A DNA stretch of 64,000 nt from an uncultured Thiothrix sp. GTDB lineage: Bacteria; Pseudomonadota; Gammaproteobacteria; Poriferisulfidales; GCA-002705445. The stretch is taken from contig CACJPG010000003.1 of NCBI GenBank assembly GCA_902595225.1, forward strand, positions 33,827 to 97,826, in the 5' to 3' direction. Made by a program: the position numbers and the translations under genes. Positions within the stretch are counted from its first letter, which is position 1. Each line of letters opens with the position of its first letter. Positions 19,267 to 30,341 of the stretch are shown piece by piece. The notes beneath the pieces are model-generated. The model ran no database searches. It was not told the origin of the DNA and saw only the letters and a list, made by a program, of their open reading frames with translations.

Positions 19267-20607
19267 ATGATAAAAAAGTTACTTATAGCAAATAGAGGCG
19301 AAATCGCATTAAGAATTTTAAGAGCTTGCAAGGACCTGAGAATAAAAACCGTTGCGGTTCACTCAGTAGTTGATAGAGATTTAATGCATGTCCGACTAGC
19401 TGACGAATCAGTTTGTATTGGTCCTGCCGATTCAAAGCAAAGCTACTTATTTCCTTCGTCAATAATTAGCGCGGCAGAGATAACTGGTGCAGATGCAATT
19501 CATCCTGGATTTGGTTTTCTCTCAGAAAATGCTGACTTTGCAGAGCAGGTGACAAAATCTGATTTTATTTTTGTTGGGCCGAAATCTGAAACTATAAAAC
19601 TTATGGGGGATAAGATTCTTGCAAAGAGAGCAATGTCAGAAGTTGGTATTAATGGAATTCCAGGCTCAAAGGGAGAGGTTTCAAAATCAATAAAAGAAAA
19701 TAAAAAAATTGCAAAAGAAGTTGGATATCCAGTTTTAGTAAAAGCCGCACATGGCGGCGGCGGAAGAGGTATGAGGACTGTTGAAAAAGAAAGCGATCTT
19801 GAGGAAGCAATAAAACTTACAAAAAGTGAGGCCAAATTGGCTTTCGGAAATGATACTGTTTTTATAGAAAAATTTTTGCAAAATCCAAGACATATAGAGT
19901 TTCAGGTACTTTGCGATAACTTTGGCAACGCAATATGTCTCGGTGAGAGAGACTGCTCGATGCAAAGAAAGCACCAAAAAGTTATTGAGGAAGCACCAGC
20001 TCCTGGTTTAAGCGAAGAACTTAGAGAAAAAATGAGTAAGCTGGTTACAGACGCCTGTAAAAAAATCGGTTATATTGGTGCAGGGACATTTGAATTTCTT
20101 TATGAAGAAGGAAATTTTTACTTTATCGAAATGAATACACGAATACAAGTAGAGCACCCTGTAACGGAAATGATCACTGGTATCGATATTGTTAGGCAGC
20201 AGCTTTTGATAGCTTCTGGGGAAAAAGTTGGATATACACAAGAACAAGTTGAGTTAAGAGGTCATGCAATTGAATGCAGAATTAATGCAGAGAACTCAGA
20301 AACATTTATTCCATGCCCAGGAACAATAAACCAATTTCATGCTCCCGGTGGACCTGGAGTAAGAATGGATACTCATATATATAATGGTTATAAGGTACCA
20401 CCAAATTATGATTCAATGATCGGTAAGCTAATTTCTTATGGAAACAATCGAGACGCAGCAATAAGAAGGATGAGTAATGCTTTAAATGAAATTGTTATTG
20501 ATGGAATTGAGACAAACATTGACCTTCAGAAAAAGTTAATTTTAGATACAGAATTTCAAAAAGGCGGCTTTAGTATAAATTATCTTGAGAGTAAAATTAA
20601 AAACTAA
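19267..20607 (+). CDS. accC: Acetyl-CoA carboxylase biotin carboxylase subunit
   Basis: [57 protein letters not shown]. Confidence 0.98.
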   Translation: MIKKLLIANRGEIALRILRACKDLRIKTVAVHSVVDRDLMHVRLADESVCIGPADSKQSYLFPSSIISAAEITGADAIHPGFGFLSENADFAEQVTKSDFIFVGPKSETIKLMGDKILAKRAMSEVGINGIPGSKGEVSKSIKENKKIAKEVGYPVLVKAAHGGGGRGMRTVEKESDLEEAIKLTKSEAKLAFGNDTVFIEKFLQNPRHIEFQVLCDNFGNAICLGERDCSMQRKHQKVIEEAPAPGLSEELREKMSKLVTDACKKIGYIGAGTFEFLYEEGNFYFIEMNTRIQVEHPVTEMITGIDIVRQQLLIASGEKVGYTQEQVELRGHAIECRINAENSETFIPCPGTINQFHAPGGPGVRMDTHIYNGYKVPPNYDSMIGKLISYGNNRDAAIRRMSNALNEIVIDGIETNIDLQKKLILDTEFQKGGFSINYLESKIKN

Positions 20608-20853
20608 ATGGATAAAAATAGTTCAAACAAGCTACTTAAGGAATTTGTTAGACAAACAATGAAAGAATACTTTACTAAACTAGATGGTCATCCTGTTGAT
20701 AAAGTATATGATTTAGTAATTGGTGAGGTGGAAAAACCACTTCTTGAGGAAACTATAAAATATTGTAATGGAAATCAATCAAGAGCAGCAGTGCTTCTTG
20801 GAATAAGTAGAGGAACATTAAGAAAGAAAATAAAGTTATATAACATATCTTAG
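20608..20853 (+). CDS. fis: DNA-binding protein Fis
   Basis: 81 aa; C-terminal HTH NGNQSRAAVLLGISRGTLRKKIKLYNI. Confidence 0.9.
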   Translation: MDKNSSNKLLKEFVRQTMKEYFTKLDGHPVDKVYDLVIGEVEKPLLEETIKYCNGNQSRAAVLLGISRGTLRKKIKLYNIS

Positions 20854-20864
20854 GGAAATAAGTC

Positions 20865-22412
20865 TTGAAAAATAAAAAGAAACTTGCATTAATTAGCGTA
20901 TCAGACAAAACTAAGATCGAAGTGATTTCAAATTTCTTGATAAAAAATGATTTTGAGATTATTTCAACTGGTGGCACACTCAAGGCACTTTGGGATATGA
21001 AAATTCCTGCCAAATCTGTAGAGGAAGTTACTAAGTTTCCAGAAATAATGGATGGAAGAGTTAAAACATTGCATCCAAATATTCATGCAGGGATCTTAGC
21101 TAGAAACAAAGATTTAGATATTCTCAATAATCATAATATTAAAAAAATCGACGTACTTATTGTTAACTTCTATCCGTTTGAAAAAGTTATAAAATCAAAT
21201 AATTTAGATTTTTCTGAAGCTATAGAGAATATTGATGTTGGAGGTCCTGCTATGGTTCGTGCTGCAGCGAAAAATTTTGAAAATTGTTGTGTATTGGTAA
21301 ACCCAAATAATTATGATGAATTTATAGAACTCTTTGACACCTCACTTGAAAATAATTTAAAGTTTAACAGAAATATGTCTTTAGAGGCTTTTGAATATGT
21401 TGCAAATTACGATATCGCAATCGCAAACTATTTGGGTAAAAAAATAAACAAAGAAGAGTTTCCAAAATTTCATTCTCTGAAAAAAATTAACGATTTACGG
21501 TATGGAGAGAACCCACATCAAAAAGGTTCAGTTTATCAAGATTTTAATGAAAGACGTTTAGGCATTATAAATTCAAAGATATTTCAAGGGAAAGGCCTAT
21601 CATATAATAATATTGTAGATGGAGACACAGCATTATCTTGCGTTTCAAGTTTCGTAGAACCGGCATGTGTGATCGTAAAACATGCAAATCCATGCGGAGT
21701 ATCTTCAAGAAAAAAATTAATTGATGCTTATGAAAAAGCTTTTGAAACAGATAAAACTTCAGCTTTTGGAGGGGTAATAGCATTTAATAAAAAAGTAGAT
21801 GAAAACTTGGCAAGAAAAATTTTAGAAAATCAATTTGTTGAGATAATAATTTCACCATCTTTTTCAAAAGAATCACTAGAAATCTTTAAATCAAAAAAAG
21901 ACATTCGTGTAATTGAGTATGAAGATTATCAAGCTATTAATGATTCGATAAATATTCAAATCAAAAGTATTAATGATGGAATTTTAATTCAAGGTGAGGA
22001 TATAAACTATGAAGTAATAATAGACGATATAGTTTCAAAAAAAGAACCAACTAAAGAAGAGCTTTTGGATTTAAAATTTTCTTGGATAGTTTCCAAATTT
22101 GTTAAATCGAATGCTATTGTTTTTTCAAAAAACCAACAAACCTTGGGTATTGGCGCAGGCCAAATGAGTAGAATTGATTCAACATTCATTGCATCAGAAA
22201 AAGCAAAAGTACAGGGATTAAATTTAGTTGGGGCTGTAATGGCTTCAGATGCTTTCTTTCCATTTACAGATAATGTCGAGAAGGCAAACAAACTTGGAAT
22301 TTCTTCTATTATTCAGCCTGGAGGATCAAAAAACGATAAAGAAGTAATTTCGAAGGTAAATGAGCTTGGCATGAGTATGGTTTTCACAGGAAAAAGGTAC
22401 TTTAGACATTAA
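20865..22412 (+). CDS. purH: Bifunctional AICAR formyltransferase/IMP cyclohydrolase
   Basis: ALISVSDKTKIEVISNFL, MDGRVKTLHPNIHAGIL, KHANPCGVS; TTG start. Confidence 0.97.
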   Translation: MKNKKKLALISVSDKTKIEVISNFLIKNDFEIISTGGTLKALWDMKIPAKSVEEVTKFPEIMDGRVKTLHPNIHAGILARNKDLDILNNHNIKKIDVLIVNFYPFEKVIKSNNLDFSEAIENIDVGGPAMVRAAAKNFENCCVLVNPNNYDEFIELFDTSLENNLKFNRNMSLEAFEYVANYDIAIANYLGKKINKEEFPKFHSLKKINDLRYGENPHQKGSVYQDFNERRLGIINSKIFQGKGLSYNNIVDGDTALSCVSSFVEPACVIVKHANPCGVSSRKKLIDAYEKAFETDKTSAFGGVIAFNKKVDENLARKILENQFVEIIISPSFSKESLEIFKSKKDIRVIEYEDYQAINDSINIQIKSINDGILIQGEDINYEVIIDDIVSKKEPTKEELLDLKFSWIVSKFVKSNAIVFSKNQQTLGIGAGQMSRIDSTFIASEKAKVQGLNLVGAVMASDAFFPFTDNVEKANKLGISSIIQPGGSKNDKEVISKVNELGMSMVFTGKRYFRH

Positions 22413-22415
22413 AAT

Positions 22416-23705
22416 ATGAATATATTAATCATTGGTAGCGGCGGACGAGAGCATGCAATTGCATGGAAAGTTTCACAATCTAAAATAGTGAGCAAAATTT
22501 ATGCAATTCCAGGAAATCCTGGGATTAGCAAAGAAAAAAAAGTTGAAAATTTTGAGATAGAAAATCCTTCAATTCAAGATTATATTAGATTCGCAAAAAG
22601 CAAAAATATTGATCTAACCATTGTAGGGCCAGAAGCACCACTTGTTGATGGAATTGTGGACGAATTTAAAAAAAATAATTTAAAAATATTCGGTCCTTGC
22701 AAAGCAGCTTCACAATTAGAGGGTTCAAAAAGTTTTTGTAAGGATATTTTAAATTCTGGAAAAGTTTTGACAGCTAAACATGAAACCTTTACAGATTCAA
22801 TTTCAGCATCAAAATACATAAAAAAACAAAATATGCCAATAGTTATAAAGGCGGACGGACTTGCTGCAGGTAAAGGAGTTTTTATTGTTGAGGAAGAGGA
22901 AACCGCTCTTAAACTTATCAATGATTTATTCACTGGAAATGCTGATGGGATTAGTAGTTCTGTAATAGTTATTGAAGAATTTTTAAAAGGAGAGGAGGCA
23001 AGTTTTATTTGCTTAGTTTCTGGCGATAGTATTGTTCCACTCGCGTCCTCAAAAGACCACAAAAAATTAAATAATGGAGATACTGGTCCAAATACTGGTG
23101 GTATGGGAGCATACTCGCCAACAAGTTTGATAGATGAAAAACTCGCAAATAAAGTTATAAAGGAAATTATAAAACCAACACTATACGAACTTAAAAAGCG
23201 TGGTATTTTTTATAGTGGTTTTTTATATGCCGGATTAATGATAGACAAAAATAAAAATCCCTATGTCCTTGAATATAATTGTCGATTAGGAGATCCAGAA
23301 GCACAGGCAATTCTAATGAGGTTAGAGAGCGATATTGTTGAGTTATTTTTATCTACAGTTGACAATGAATTGGAAAAAATAAAAATACTTTGGAATGAAT
23401 ATGCCTCTTGTACAGTTGTTTTGGCCTCCGAAGGTTATCCTGGGAAATACAAAAAAAATATCAAAATTGAAGGTTTAGAGCATGAAATTTCTGGTACAAA
23501 AATATTCCACGCTGGAACTAAATTTGAAAATGGATCTATTTATACTAATGGTGGACGTGTGCTTGGAGTTACAGCGCTTGGTGTAAATTTGCAAGTTGCA
23601 CAAGCAAAAGCATATGACAGAGCTAACCAAGTTTCATGGGAAGGTAAGATTAAAAGGCATGATATTGGTGAAAAAGAGATAAGAGGAAAGTTTATCTTTT
23701 CATAG
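22416..23705 (+). CDS. purD: Phosphoribosylamine-glycine ligase
   Basis: [54 protein letters not shown]. Confidence 0.97.
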   Translation: MNILIIGSGGREHAIAWKVSQSKIVSKIYAIPGNPGISKEKKVENFEIENPSIQDYIRFAKSKNIDLTIVGPEAPLVDGIVDEFKKNNLKIFGPCKAASQLEGSKSFCKDILNSGKVLTAKHETFTDSISASKYIKKQNMPIVIKADGLAAGKGVFIVEEEETALKLINDLFTGNADGISSSVIVIEEFLKGEEASFICLVSGDSIVPLASSKDHKKLNNGDTGPNTGGMGAYSPTSLIDEKLANKVIKEIIKPTLYELKKRGIFYSGFLYAGLMIDKNKNPYVLEYNCRLGDPEAQAILMRLESDIVELFLSTVDNELEKIKILWNEYASCTVVLASEGYPGKYKKNIKIEGLEHEISGTKIFHAGTKFENGSIYTNGGRVLGVTALGVNLQVAQAKAYDRANQVSWEGKIKRHDIGEKEIRGKFIFS

Positions 23706-24948
23706 ATTCAAAGAAATCATTGTTAGTTTTCGTAGTTTTTAGTTTATCAAGTAAAAACTCAACTGCCTCAATTTCATCCATAGAATGCATAAATTTTCTC
23801 AAGACCCACATTCTCTGAAGCTCTTCAGGTGCGGTTAGAAGCTCTTCCCTTCGAGTTCCTGATTTATTAATACCAATTGCAGGATAAACCCTTTTTTCAG
23901 CAATTCTTCTATCTAAATGAATTTCACTATTTCCTGTACCCTTGAACTCCTCAAATATTACCTCATCCATTTTTGAGCCAGTTTCAATCAAAGCTGTCGC
24001 AAGAATTGTTAATGATCCACCTTCTTCGATGTTTCTTGCGGCACCAAAAAATCTTTTAGGTCGATGTAATGCATTTGCATCAACACCACCAGTTAAAACT
24101 TTTCCGGAAGATGGAGAAACAGTATTATAAGCTCTTGCAAGTCTAGTTATTGAGTCTAATAAAATTACAACATCTTTCTTATGTTCGACAAGTCTTTTTG
24201 CTTTTTCTATAACCATCTCAGCAACCTGCACATGCCTAGTCGCGGGCTCGTCAAAGGTACTAGAAACAACTTCGCCATCCACCATTCTTGCCATTTCTGT
24301 AACCTCTTCAGGTCTCTCGTCAATTAATAAAACAATCAAATGGCACTCTGGATTATTTGTAGTAATACTTTGTGCAATATTTTGAAGCATTATAGTTTTA
24401 CCAGCTTTTGGAGGTGAAACAATCAATCCTCTTTGACCTTTTCCTATCGGAGAACATATGTCAATTATTCTTGCGGTTATGTCTTCGCTACTACCATTAC
24501 CTCTCTCAAGTTTAATTCTTTTTTCTGCATGTAATGGAGTTAAATTTTCAAAAAGAATTTTTCTTTTTGCATTCTCTGGAGATTCAAAATTAATTTGATC
24601 TACCTTAAGCATCGCAAAATATCTTTCGGTATCTTTAGGAGGCCGAATCTTTCCTGAAATTGTATCACCTGTTCTTAAACCAAATTTTCTTATTTGACTT
24701 GGTGACACATAGATATCATCTGGACCAGCTAAATAAGAACTATTTGAAGATCTTAAAAAACCAAATCCATCTTGCAAGATTTCAAGCACTCCATCACCAA
24801 ATATGTCTTCACCATTTTTTGCATGTGATTTTAATATTGAGAAAATAACTTCTTGTTTTCTTGCACGCGCAATGTTTTCAATTCCCATGTCAGAAGCCAT
24901 GGTCATTAAATCTGAAGGACTTTTCGTTTTTAACTCTGTTAAGTTCAT
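23692..24948 (-). CDS. rho: Transcription termination factor Rho
   Basis: [68 protein letters not shown]. Confidence 0.98.
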   Translation of the reverse strand: MNLTELKTKSPSDLMTMASDMGIENIARARKQEVIFSILKSHAKNGEDIFGDGVLEILQDGFGFLRSSNSSYLAGPDDIYVSPSQIRKFGLRTGDTISGKIRPPKDTERYFAMLKVDQINFESPENAKRKILFENLTPLHAEKRIKLERGNGSSEDITARIIDICSPIGKGQRGLIVSPPKAGKTIMLQNIAQSITTNNPECHLIVLLIDERPEEVTEMARMVDGEVVSSTFDEPATRHVQVAEMVIEKAKRLVEHKKDVVILLDSITRLARAYNTVSPSSGKVLTGGVDANALHRPKRFFGAARNIEEGGSLTILATALIETGSKMDEVIFEEFKGTGNSEIHLDRRIAEKRVYPAIGINKSGTRREELLTAPEELQRMWVLRKFMHSMDEIEAVEFLLDKLKTTKTNNDFFESMKR

Positions 24949-25094
24949 ATAAATTTACCTGGGAATCTGCAAATTTTAAAAGAATTTTTACGTATTAAAT
25001 TTTAGTTACGCGTGAAATTATTTATTTGATGTGCTAAATTTGCAATTGAAATTAAAAGTTATCATTAAATCTTGTTTACGTCTAGTACTTTTTA

Positions 25095-25421
25095 TTAAAT
25101 ATTATTTTCAATGAATTGTATTAGATCGCTTTTACTGAGAGCACCTACATGAGTTCCAACGGCATTTCCATCTTTAAAGATCATAAGTGTAGGAATTCCT
25201 CTAATTCCATATTTTGGCGGTGTCTGAGAATTTTCGTCAACATTAAGTTTTCCAATAATTATTTTATCTGACATTTCGGTTGAGACTTCTTCTAATATAG
25301 GAGCAATCATTTTACACGGCCCGCACCATTCGGCCCAATAATCTACAAGAATAGGTTTTTCTGATTTAATGACTTGGTTTTCAAACTCTGAATCTGTTAA
25401 TTTTACGATTGTGTCTGACAT
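25095..25421 (-). CDS. trxA: Thioredoxin
   Basis: VDYWAEWCGPCKMIAPILEE. Confidence 0.97.
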   Translation of the reverse strand: MSDTIVKLTDSEFENQVIKSEKPILVDYWAEWCGPCKMIAPILEEVSTEMSDKIIIGKLNVDENSQTPPKYGIRGIPTLMIFKDGNAVGTHVGALSKSDLIQFIENNI

Positions 25422-25507
25422 TTAATTATTCCATTTGTTTATTATTCTAAGCTATTATACATACTATTTTATTAAATCAAGAATTTTTTATTTATTATTT
25501 CGTTGAT

Positions 25508-26683
25508 TTATGTGTCCTCAAATAATATTCTCCACTCACCATCACTTTCTTTTACCCAAAATAGCTTTTTATTTGAAGATGTTTGAAAGTTATTACTTTC
25601 GTAATTCTGTCTGAAATCGGAGAATATAAGGTCATCTTCTTTAGGATAATAAAATAAGTTCATATTTTCAACTTTAACTTTAATGTATGTTTTTTTCTTA
25701 ATTATTCTTAAAATATGAGCAACCCTTTTTTCAAAGTCATGCTTTTCACTATTAAAGTTAATTGAATGCTTAGATATAAAAGCATATGGATCAAGACTTT
25801 CCCATGTTACCCTCCAATTCTCAATAAATTTATTTGCAGCTTTTTTGTTTTGATGCCAGACATTTCTCTTAATCCATTCAACATTTTCAACTAGAATTAT
25901 TGGGGTTACGCCAATTTTCACATATTTTTTTAATTTTTTAAGTGTGTAATTACTTGTTACAACACACCCCTCGCTTGTGAGAGGTGGGCGACTGTATACA
26001 TCTCTTGGTACTCCATGAATCCAAATACCATAACCGGTTTTGTTATTTCTTTTATCCCAAAAATTTGGATAATTAATTGGGAAAGCACCATCTCCATAAA
26101 GCTCGGGTAAATCCTCATCGATCAAGTGTGAAGTTATTTTATAAACTCCCACAGGTGTTTTGTTATCCCCCGAAGTCTTTTTATTGAAACCCTCTTTTCC
26201 AATTGAAACATAAAAGTCTCCAATAATGTCCGGAACACCACTTTTATTCTCAATGAGATAAAGTCTTGATTTTGATAGTTCTATCAAAAAAGCATATTCG
26301 ACATTATTTGCCAACTGTATGATTGATTTTGGCAAAAGATCTTCCTTCTTATAAACAGAGTTAAAATTAATCCTAGCTTTCGCCTCGCTTTTCAAATCAT
26401 TTAATTCTTTATCTTTTGATTTACTCCCCAGCATTGGTTTCTTTTGAAGAAAGGAAGATAAAAGGTCTGCGTATATAATTTTTCCAAGCTTAAAGTTTGG
26501 GAAATCCTTAATTAGATTTTCAGCAATTAGTAAAGCTTTATCATTATTGCCGTTTCGCATATTATCTAAAATTTGCAGAAGTTGTATTTCAGCTTCTTCG
26601 CTCGGAGAAATTGTTTCCTCAGCGAAAATATTATTAGAAAACAAAATAATTGCAGTGAATAATATATAAATAATATACTTCAT
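25508..26683 (-). CDS. L,D-transpeptidase (ErfK/YbiS/YhnG-like) with C-terminal extension
   Basis: GYGIWIHGVPRDVYSRPPLTSEGCVVTSNYTL catalytic motif. Confidence 0.88.
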   Translation of the reverse strand: MKYIIYILFTAIILFSNNIFAEETISPSEEAEIQLLQILDNMRNGNNDKALLIAENLIKDFPNFKLGKIIYADLLSSFLQKKPMLGSKSKDKELNDLKSEAKARINFNSVYKKEDLLPKSIIQLANNVEYAFLIELSKSRLYLIENKSGVPDIIGDFYVSIGKEGFNKKTSGDNKTPVGVYKITSHLIDEDLPELYGDGAFPINYPNFWDKRNNKTGYGIWIHGVPRDVYSRPPLTSEGCVVTSNYTLKKLKKYVKIGVTPIILVENVEWIKRNVWHQNKKAANKFIENWRVTWESLDPYAFISKHSINFNSEKHDFEKRVAHILRIIKKKTYIKVKVENMNLFYYPKEDDLIFSDFRQNYESNNFQTSSNKKLFWVKESDGEWRILFEDT

Positions 26684-27498
26684 TATTTAAGAATGTATTC
26701 TCCAGTAATTTTTAGATCGTTGTTCATTACTGATATAAGAGTATGTTTTTTGACTACATCAGAAAAAGAATCTGAATTATAAGCTTGAGTAAAACTTATT
26801 AGTGCAATTTCATTATTAAAGCCGAAAATCTTTGTATTTGATATTTTAATTTCAATATTCTTTTTATTTTGTATTCTTTTTTTTCTCTCAACCATCCAAG
26901 CATTTCTTGATTTGAATTTTTTTGGATAGTATTCATCTGCGTAACAATTAAAATACTCTTGGTAATTTTTATTCTGCCAGAAACCAGCCCATTCAAAGAT
27001 AAAGTTTTCGATGTCTTTCGAATTTATGGTATTGATTTCAGTATTATCTTCTGAGAACTCTTGTGTAGTAATTGAATCAACATTTTTTGTTTTAATTACA
27101 TTTAAACTTTCTACTAAAGATAATGTTATGTCACTCTTTTCTGTATCTTTAATAGATAACGCCTCTTCGTACAGGATATTTGCTTGGAAAGCGTATAAAT
27201 TTGTAAGATTTTTATAAATGATATCAATTTCTTTGTTCTTACTTATGGACTTTCTTAAAATATTAATGGCCCCATCAATATTACCTTGTTTTGCCTCTAT
27301 ATATGCTAAATTATTAATTATTTGGTAATTATTTGGATTTAATTCTTCGAGGTCCAAAAGTATTTTTTTTGCATCTTCAAAATTACCTGCAATTATTAAA
27401 TCATTTGCCTCTTGAAAGCTCTCATTAATATTTGCAGCATGGGAATTTAATAAGATTGAGCCACAAAGTAAGAAAAAAATTATAGTTCTTATATACAT
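26683..27498 (-). CDS. TPR-containing exported protein paired with the L,D-transpeptidase
   Basis: Signal peptide, TPR-like N-terminus, SnoaL-like C-terminal region (WAGFWQNKNYQEYFNCYADEYYPKKF). Confidence 0.7.
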   Translation of the reverse strand: MYIRTIIFFLLCGSILLNSHAANINESFQEANDLIIAGNFEDAKKILLDLEELNPNNYQIINNLAYIEAKQGNIDGAINILRKSISKNKEIDIIYKNLTNLYAFQANILYEEALSIKDTEKSDITLSLVESLNVIKTKNVDSITTQEFSEDNTEINTINSKDIENFIFEWAGFWQNKNYQEYFNCYADEYYPKKFKSRNAWMVERKKRIQNKKNIEIKISNTKIFGFNNEIALISFTQAYNSDSFSDVVKKHTLISVMNNDLKITGEYILK

Positions 27499-27597
27499 TT
27501 CAAATCATTTGTAATTAGATTATTATAATACTTATACAACATAATATTATATATAAAATATTGATATTACAATAAATTAAATAATAGTAGGTTTAGC

Positions 27598-28488
27598 ATG
27601 AATATTACATTTCTTGGCGGTACGGGTTTTGTTGGAAGCAACTTAGTAAATCAATTATCGAATACAGAAAATAACATAACAATTCTTACAAGGAGCCGAG
27701 AGAAAAATAAAAACATGTTAGTTTATCCAAAAGTAAAGCTAGTTGAGACAGACGTTCATAATGCTGATGAATTAGCTAAGCACACAAAAAATTCTGATGT
27801 TTTAATTAATCTTATTGGAATACTAAATGAAAAGGGCCACAGTGGTAAAGGATTTAAAAAGGCACATAGTGATTTTGCTCGAATAGTTTTAAATGTTTGC
27901 AAAACAAACGATATAAAAAGAATATTACATATCAGTGCTTTAAATGCAGATCAAAAGGGGTCTAGTCATTATTTGAGAACTAAAGGGGAGGCAGAAAGCT
28001 ATTTGATGACATATGGAAGAAGATTTGCAAATATTACTATCTTCAAGCCCTCAGTGATTTTTGGTAAAAATGATAGCTTTATTTTAAGATTTAGTAACCT
28101 TCTAGACTTCACGCCTTTATTTTTTCCGCTTGCTTGCCATGATGCTAAATTTGCCCCAATTTATGTCGAAGAGCTTTCAAAGTTTATTATTGGCACGATT
28201 AATGACACTAAGAGTTTTAATAAAGAATATAATTTATGTGGGCCAAAAACATATACGCTTAAAGAAATTCTCGAATTGATAATAAAATTGAAGAAGAGAA
28301 ATATAAAAGTTATTCCATTATCAAGAAAAATATCAAAAATGCAGGCTTCAATAATGGAATTTATTCCTGGTAAGCCGTTTTCTCTTGATAATTATAATTC
28401 CTGCAAAATTGATAGCGTTTGTGAATCCGATTTTGATTTTTACTCTGATTTAGAAACAATTATACCGTCGTACATTAACCCTAAATAA
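27598..28488 (+). CDS. NAD(P)-dependent epimerase/dehydratase, complex I NDUFA9-like
   Basis: ITFLGGTGFVGSNLVNQL; NLIGILNEKG; SSHYLRTKGEAE. Confidence 0.85.
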   Translation: MNITFLGGTGFVGSNLVNQLSNTENNITILTRSREKNKNMLVYPKVKLVETDVHNADELAKHTKNSDVLINLIGILNEKGHSGKGFKKAHSDFARIVLNVCKTNDIKRILHISALNADQKGSSHYLRTKGEAESYLMTYGRRFANITIFKPSVIFGKNDSFILRFSNLLDFTPLFFPLACHDAKFAPIYVEELSKFIIGTINDTKSFNKEYNLCGPKTYTLKEILELIIKLKKRNIKVIPLSRKISKMQASIMEFIPGKPFSLDNYNSCKIDSVCESDFDFYSDLETIIPSYINPK

Positions 28489-28490
28489 AT

Positions 28491-29582
28491 ATGAAAATCT
28501 ATCTTGTTGGAGGGGCTGTAAGGGATAAGTTATTAGGAGTCACGCCTAAGGAAAGAGACTGGGTTGTTGTTGGTTCTAACCAAGAAGAATTATTGAAATT
28601 AGGTTATAAGCAGGTTGGTAAACAATTTCCAGTTTTTCTACACCCAAAAACATCAGAAGAATATGCGCTTGCAAGAGTTGAAAGGAAAATTGGTAAGGGA
28701 CACAAAGCTTTTGAATTCAATACGAATGAGAAAGTATCTCTTGAAGAGGATTTAAAAAGAAGGGATTTAACAATAAACGCAATCGCACAAGACGAAAAAG
28801 GTAAACTAATAGATCCATTCAATGGTATTTCAGATATCGAAAATAGAATATTTAGACATGTTTCAGATGCATTTTTGGAAGATCCTCTTAGAGTTTTTAG
28901 AGTAGCAAGATTTTATGCAACATTAAAAGAATATGAATTTAAAATCCATGATTCAACAGTTGAAACTATGAAAAAAATAGTTGAATCAGGAGAAATAGAC
29001 TTCTTGTCAAAAGAGAGGTTATGGGGTGAATTATCTGAGGCTTTTAATTCAAAAAATCCATGGATGTTTTTTCAAGCATTAATAGACATTAATTTCTCTA
29101 AATTTTATTGCCCAGAATTGACCAATGATGAAAATTTAAAAAATAAAGTCTTATATTTTTCTAAAAAAGGAATAGATAAAAATATTTTTTTATCAATTTG
29201 TGGTTTTAGTGTTGACTTAATTGAATTGTTTGGTTTTCCAAAAAGAATTTTGGACTTATATTTTTTATTTAATGAGTTTAGCCCCAAGTTTATTATATTA
29301 GATATGAATGCAAGAGAAATTCTAAATTTTCTCAATGAAATAGATGCTTTTAGAAGACCAGAAAAATTAAAAACCTTAATGCAACAAGTTGAATACTTTT
29401 TAGAATTTCATGGAAAAGAAGAGAAAGAGAGATTTGAAATTTTTAGAAGTATATATGAGTTAATTTCAGGAAAAATTGAGTACGGAGATCTGAAAAAACT
29501 TAAAGTTGAAGAAATCAAAAACAGAGTTGAAAATACTCACCTTGAACTCATTAAACTTATTTTAAATAAGAAAACGAATTAA
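28491..29582 (+). CDS. cca: CCA-adding enzyme / tRNA nucleotidyltransferase
   Basis: KIYLVGGAVRDKLLGVTPKERDWVVVGS, RRDLTINAIAQDEKGKLIDPF, LEDPLRVFRVARF. Confidence 0.95.
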   Translation: MKIYLVGGAVRDKLLGVTPKERDWVVVGSNQEELLKLGYKQVGKQFPVFLHPKTSEEYALARVERKIGKGHKAFEFNTNEKVSLEEDLKRRDLTINAIAQDEKGKLIDPFNGISDIENRIFRHVSDAFLEDPLRVFRVARFYATLKEYEFKIHDSTVETMKKIVESGEIDFLSKERLWGELSEAFNSKNPWMFFQALIDINFSKFYCPELTNDENLKNKVLYFSKKGIDKNIFLSICGFSVDLIELFGFPKRILDLYFLFNEFSPKFIILDMNAREILNFLNEIDAFRRPEKLKTLMQQVEYFLEFHGKEEKERFEIFRSIYELISGKIEYGDLKKLKVEEIKNRVENTHLELIKLILNKKTN

Positions 29583-30341
29583 AATAAAACCTAGAATTAG
29601 TCTATATATCATAAATGGATAAAAGCCAATTCTATCTATGTAAATCATTAAATATTTAATTACTATGTAGGAAGAAAAAAAGGATATCAGTAAAGATGTT
29701 ATTACTTTCATTGCTACATCAAGGTTCATCAAGACGTTACTTATGTTATAAATCTCGTATATTGTTGCGATAGAAATTGCAGGAAAAGCTAAAATAATAG
29801 TGATTAGTACCGCACTTTTTCTGCTATATCCTAAAATGAGTGCGGCAAAAATAATAATTGCTGACCTAGAAACTCCTGGAATTAATGCCATAGCTTGGAA
29901 AATACCAATTATTGAAATGTCAAAATAAGTAACACTTTCCAAATCCCTTTGATTTTTTTTTGTGAGATCTTCCGATAGTAGTAGTATTGCAATAAGAATT
30001 GTTGTAATAGCTATAACTTCAATGCTTCTTAGATTTTCAATTATATAATCATGATAAAAATATCCAAAGAAAAGAACAGGGGCGGAGCCAATAAGAATTC
30101 TACTTAAATCAATATACCCCTTTGACGTATTAATATTTAAAAAATTCTCTTTATTTTGAAAATAATAATAAGTTATTGCCATTAACGATCCAAAATGCAT
30201 AGTTACATCAAAAACTATCCCTTGGTGATCCCAGCTTAATATCTCTGGAAGAATAATTAAGTGAGCAGAACTTGAAATAGGAAGAAATTCAGTAATTCCT
30301 TGAACTAGAGACAATATTATTAATTGAATAGTTTCATTCAT
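29562..30341 (-). CDS. uppP: Undecaprenyl-diphosphatase
   Basis: LVQGITEFLPISSSAHLII; ALIPGVSRSAIIIFAAL. Confidence 0.95.
   Translation of the reverse strand: MNETIQLIILSLVQGITEFLPISSSAHLIILPEILSWDHQGIVFDVTMHFGSLMAITYYYFQNKENFLNINTSKGYIDLSRILIGSAPVLFFGYFYHDYIIENLRSIEVIAITTILIAILLLSEDLTKKNQRDLESVTYFDISIIGIFQAMALIPGVSRSAIIIFAALILGYSRKSAVLITIILAFPAISIATIYEIYNISNVLMNLDVAMKVITSLLISFFSSYIVIKYLMIYIDRIGFYPFMIYRLILGFILIRFLI

Noticed and set aside
19500-19835. 111-aa minus-strand ORF inside accC
   Set aside because: Antisense shadow of a highly conserved gene, low-complexity sequence.
22580-23062. 160-aa minus-strand ORF inside purD
   Set aside because: Antisense shadow ORF without domain signature.
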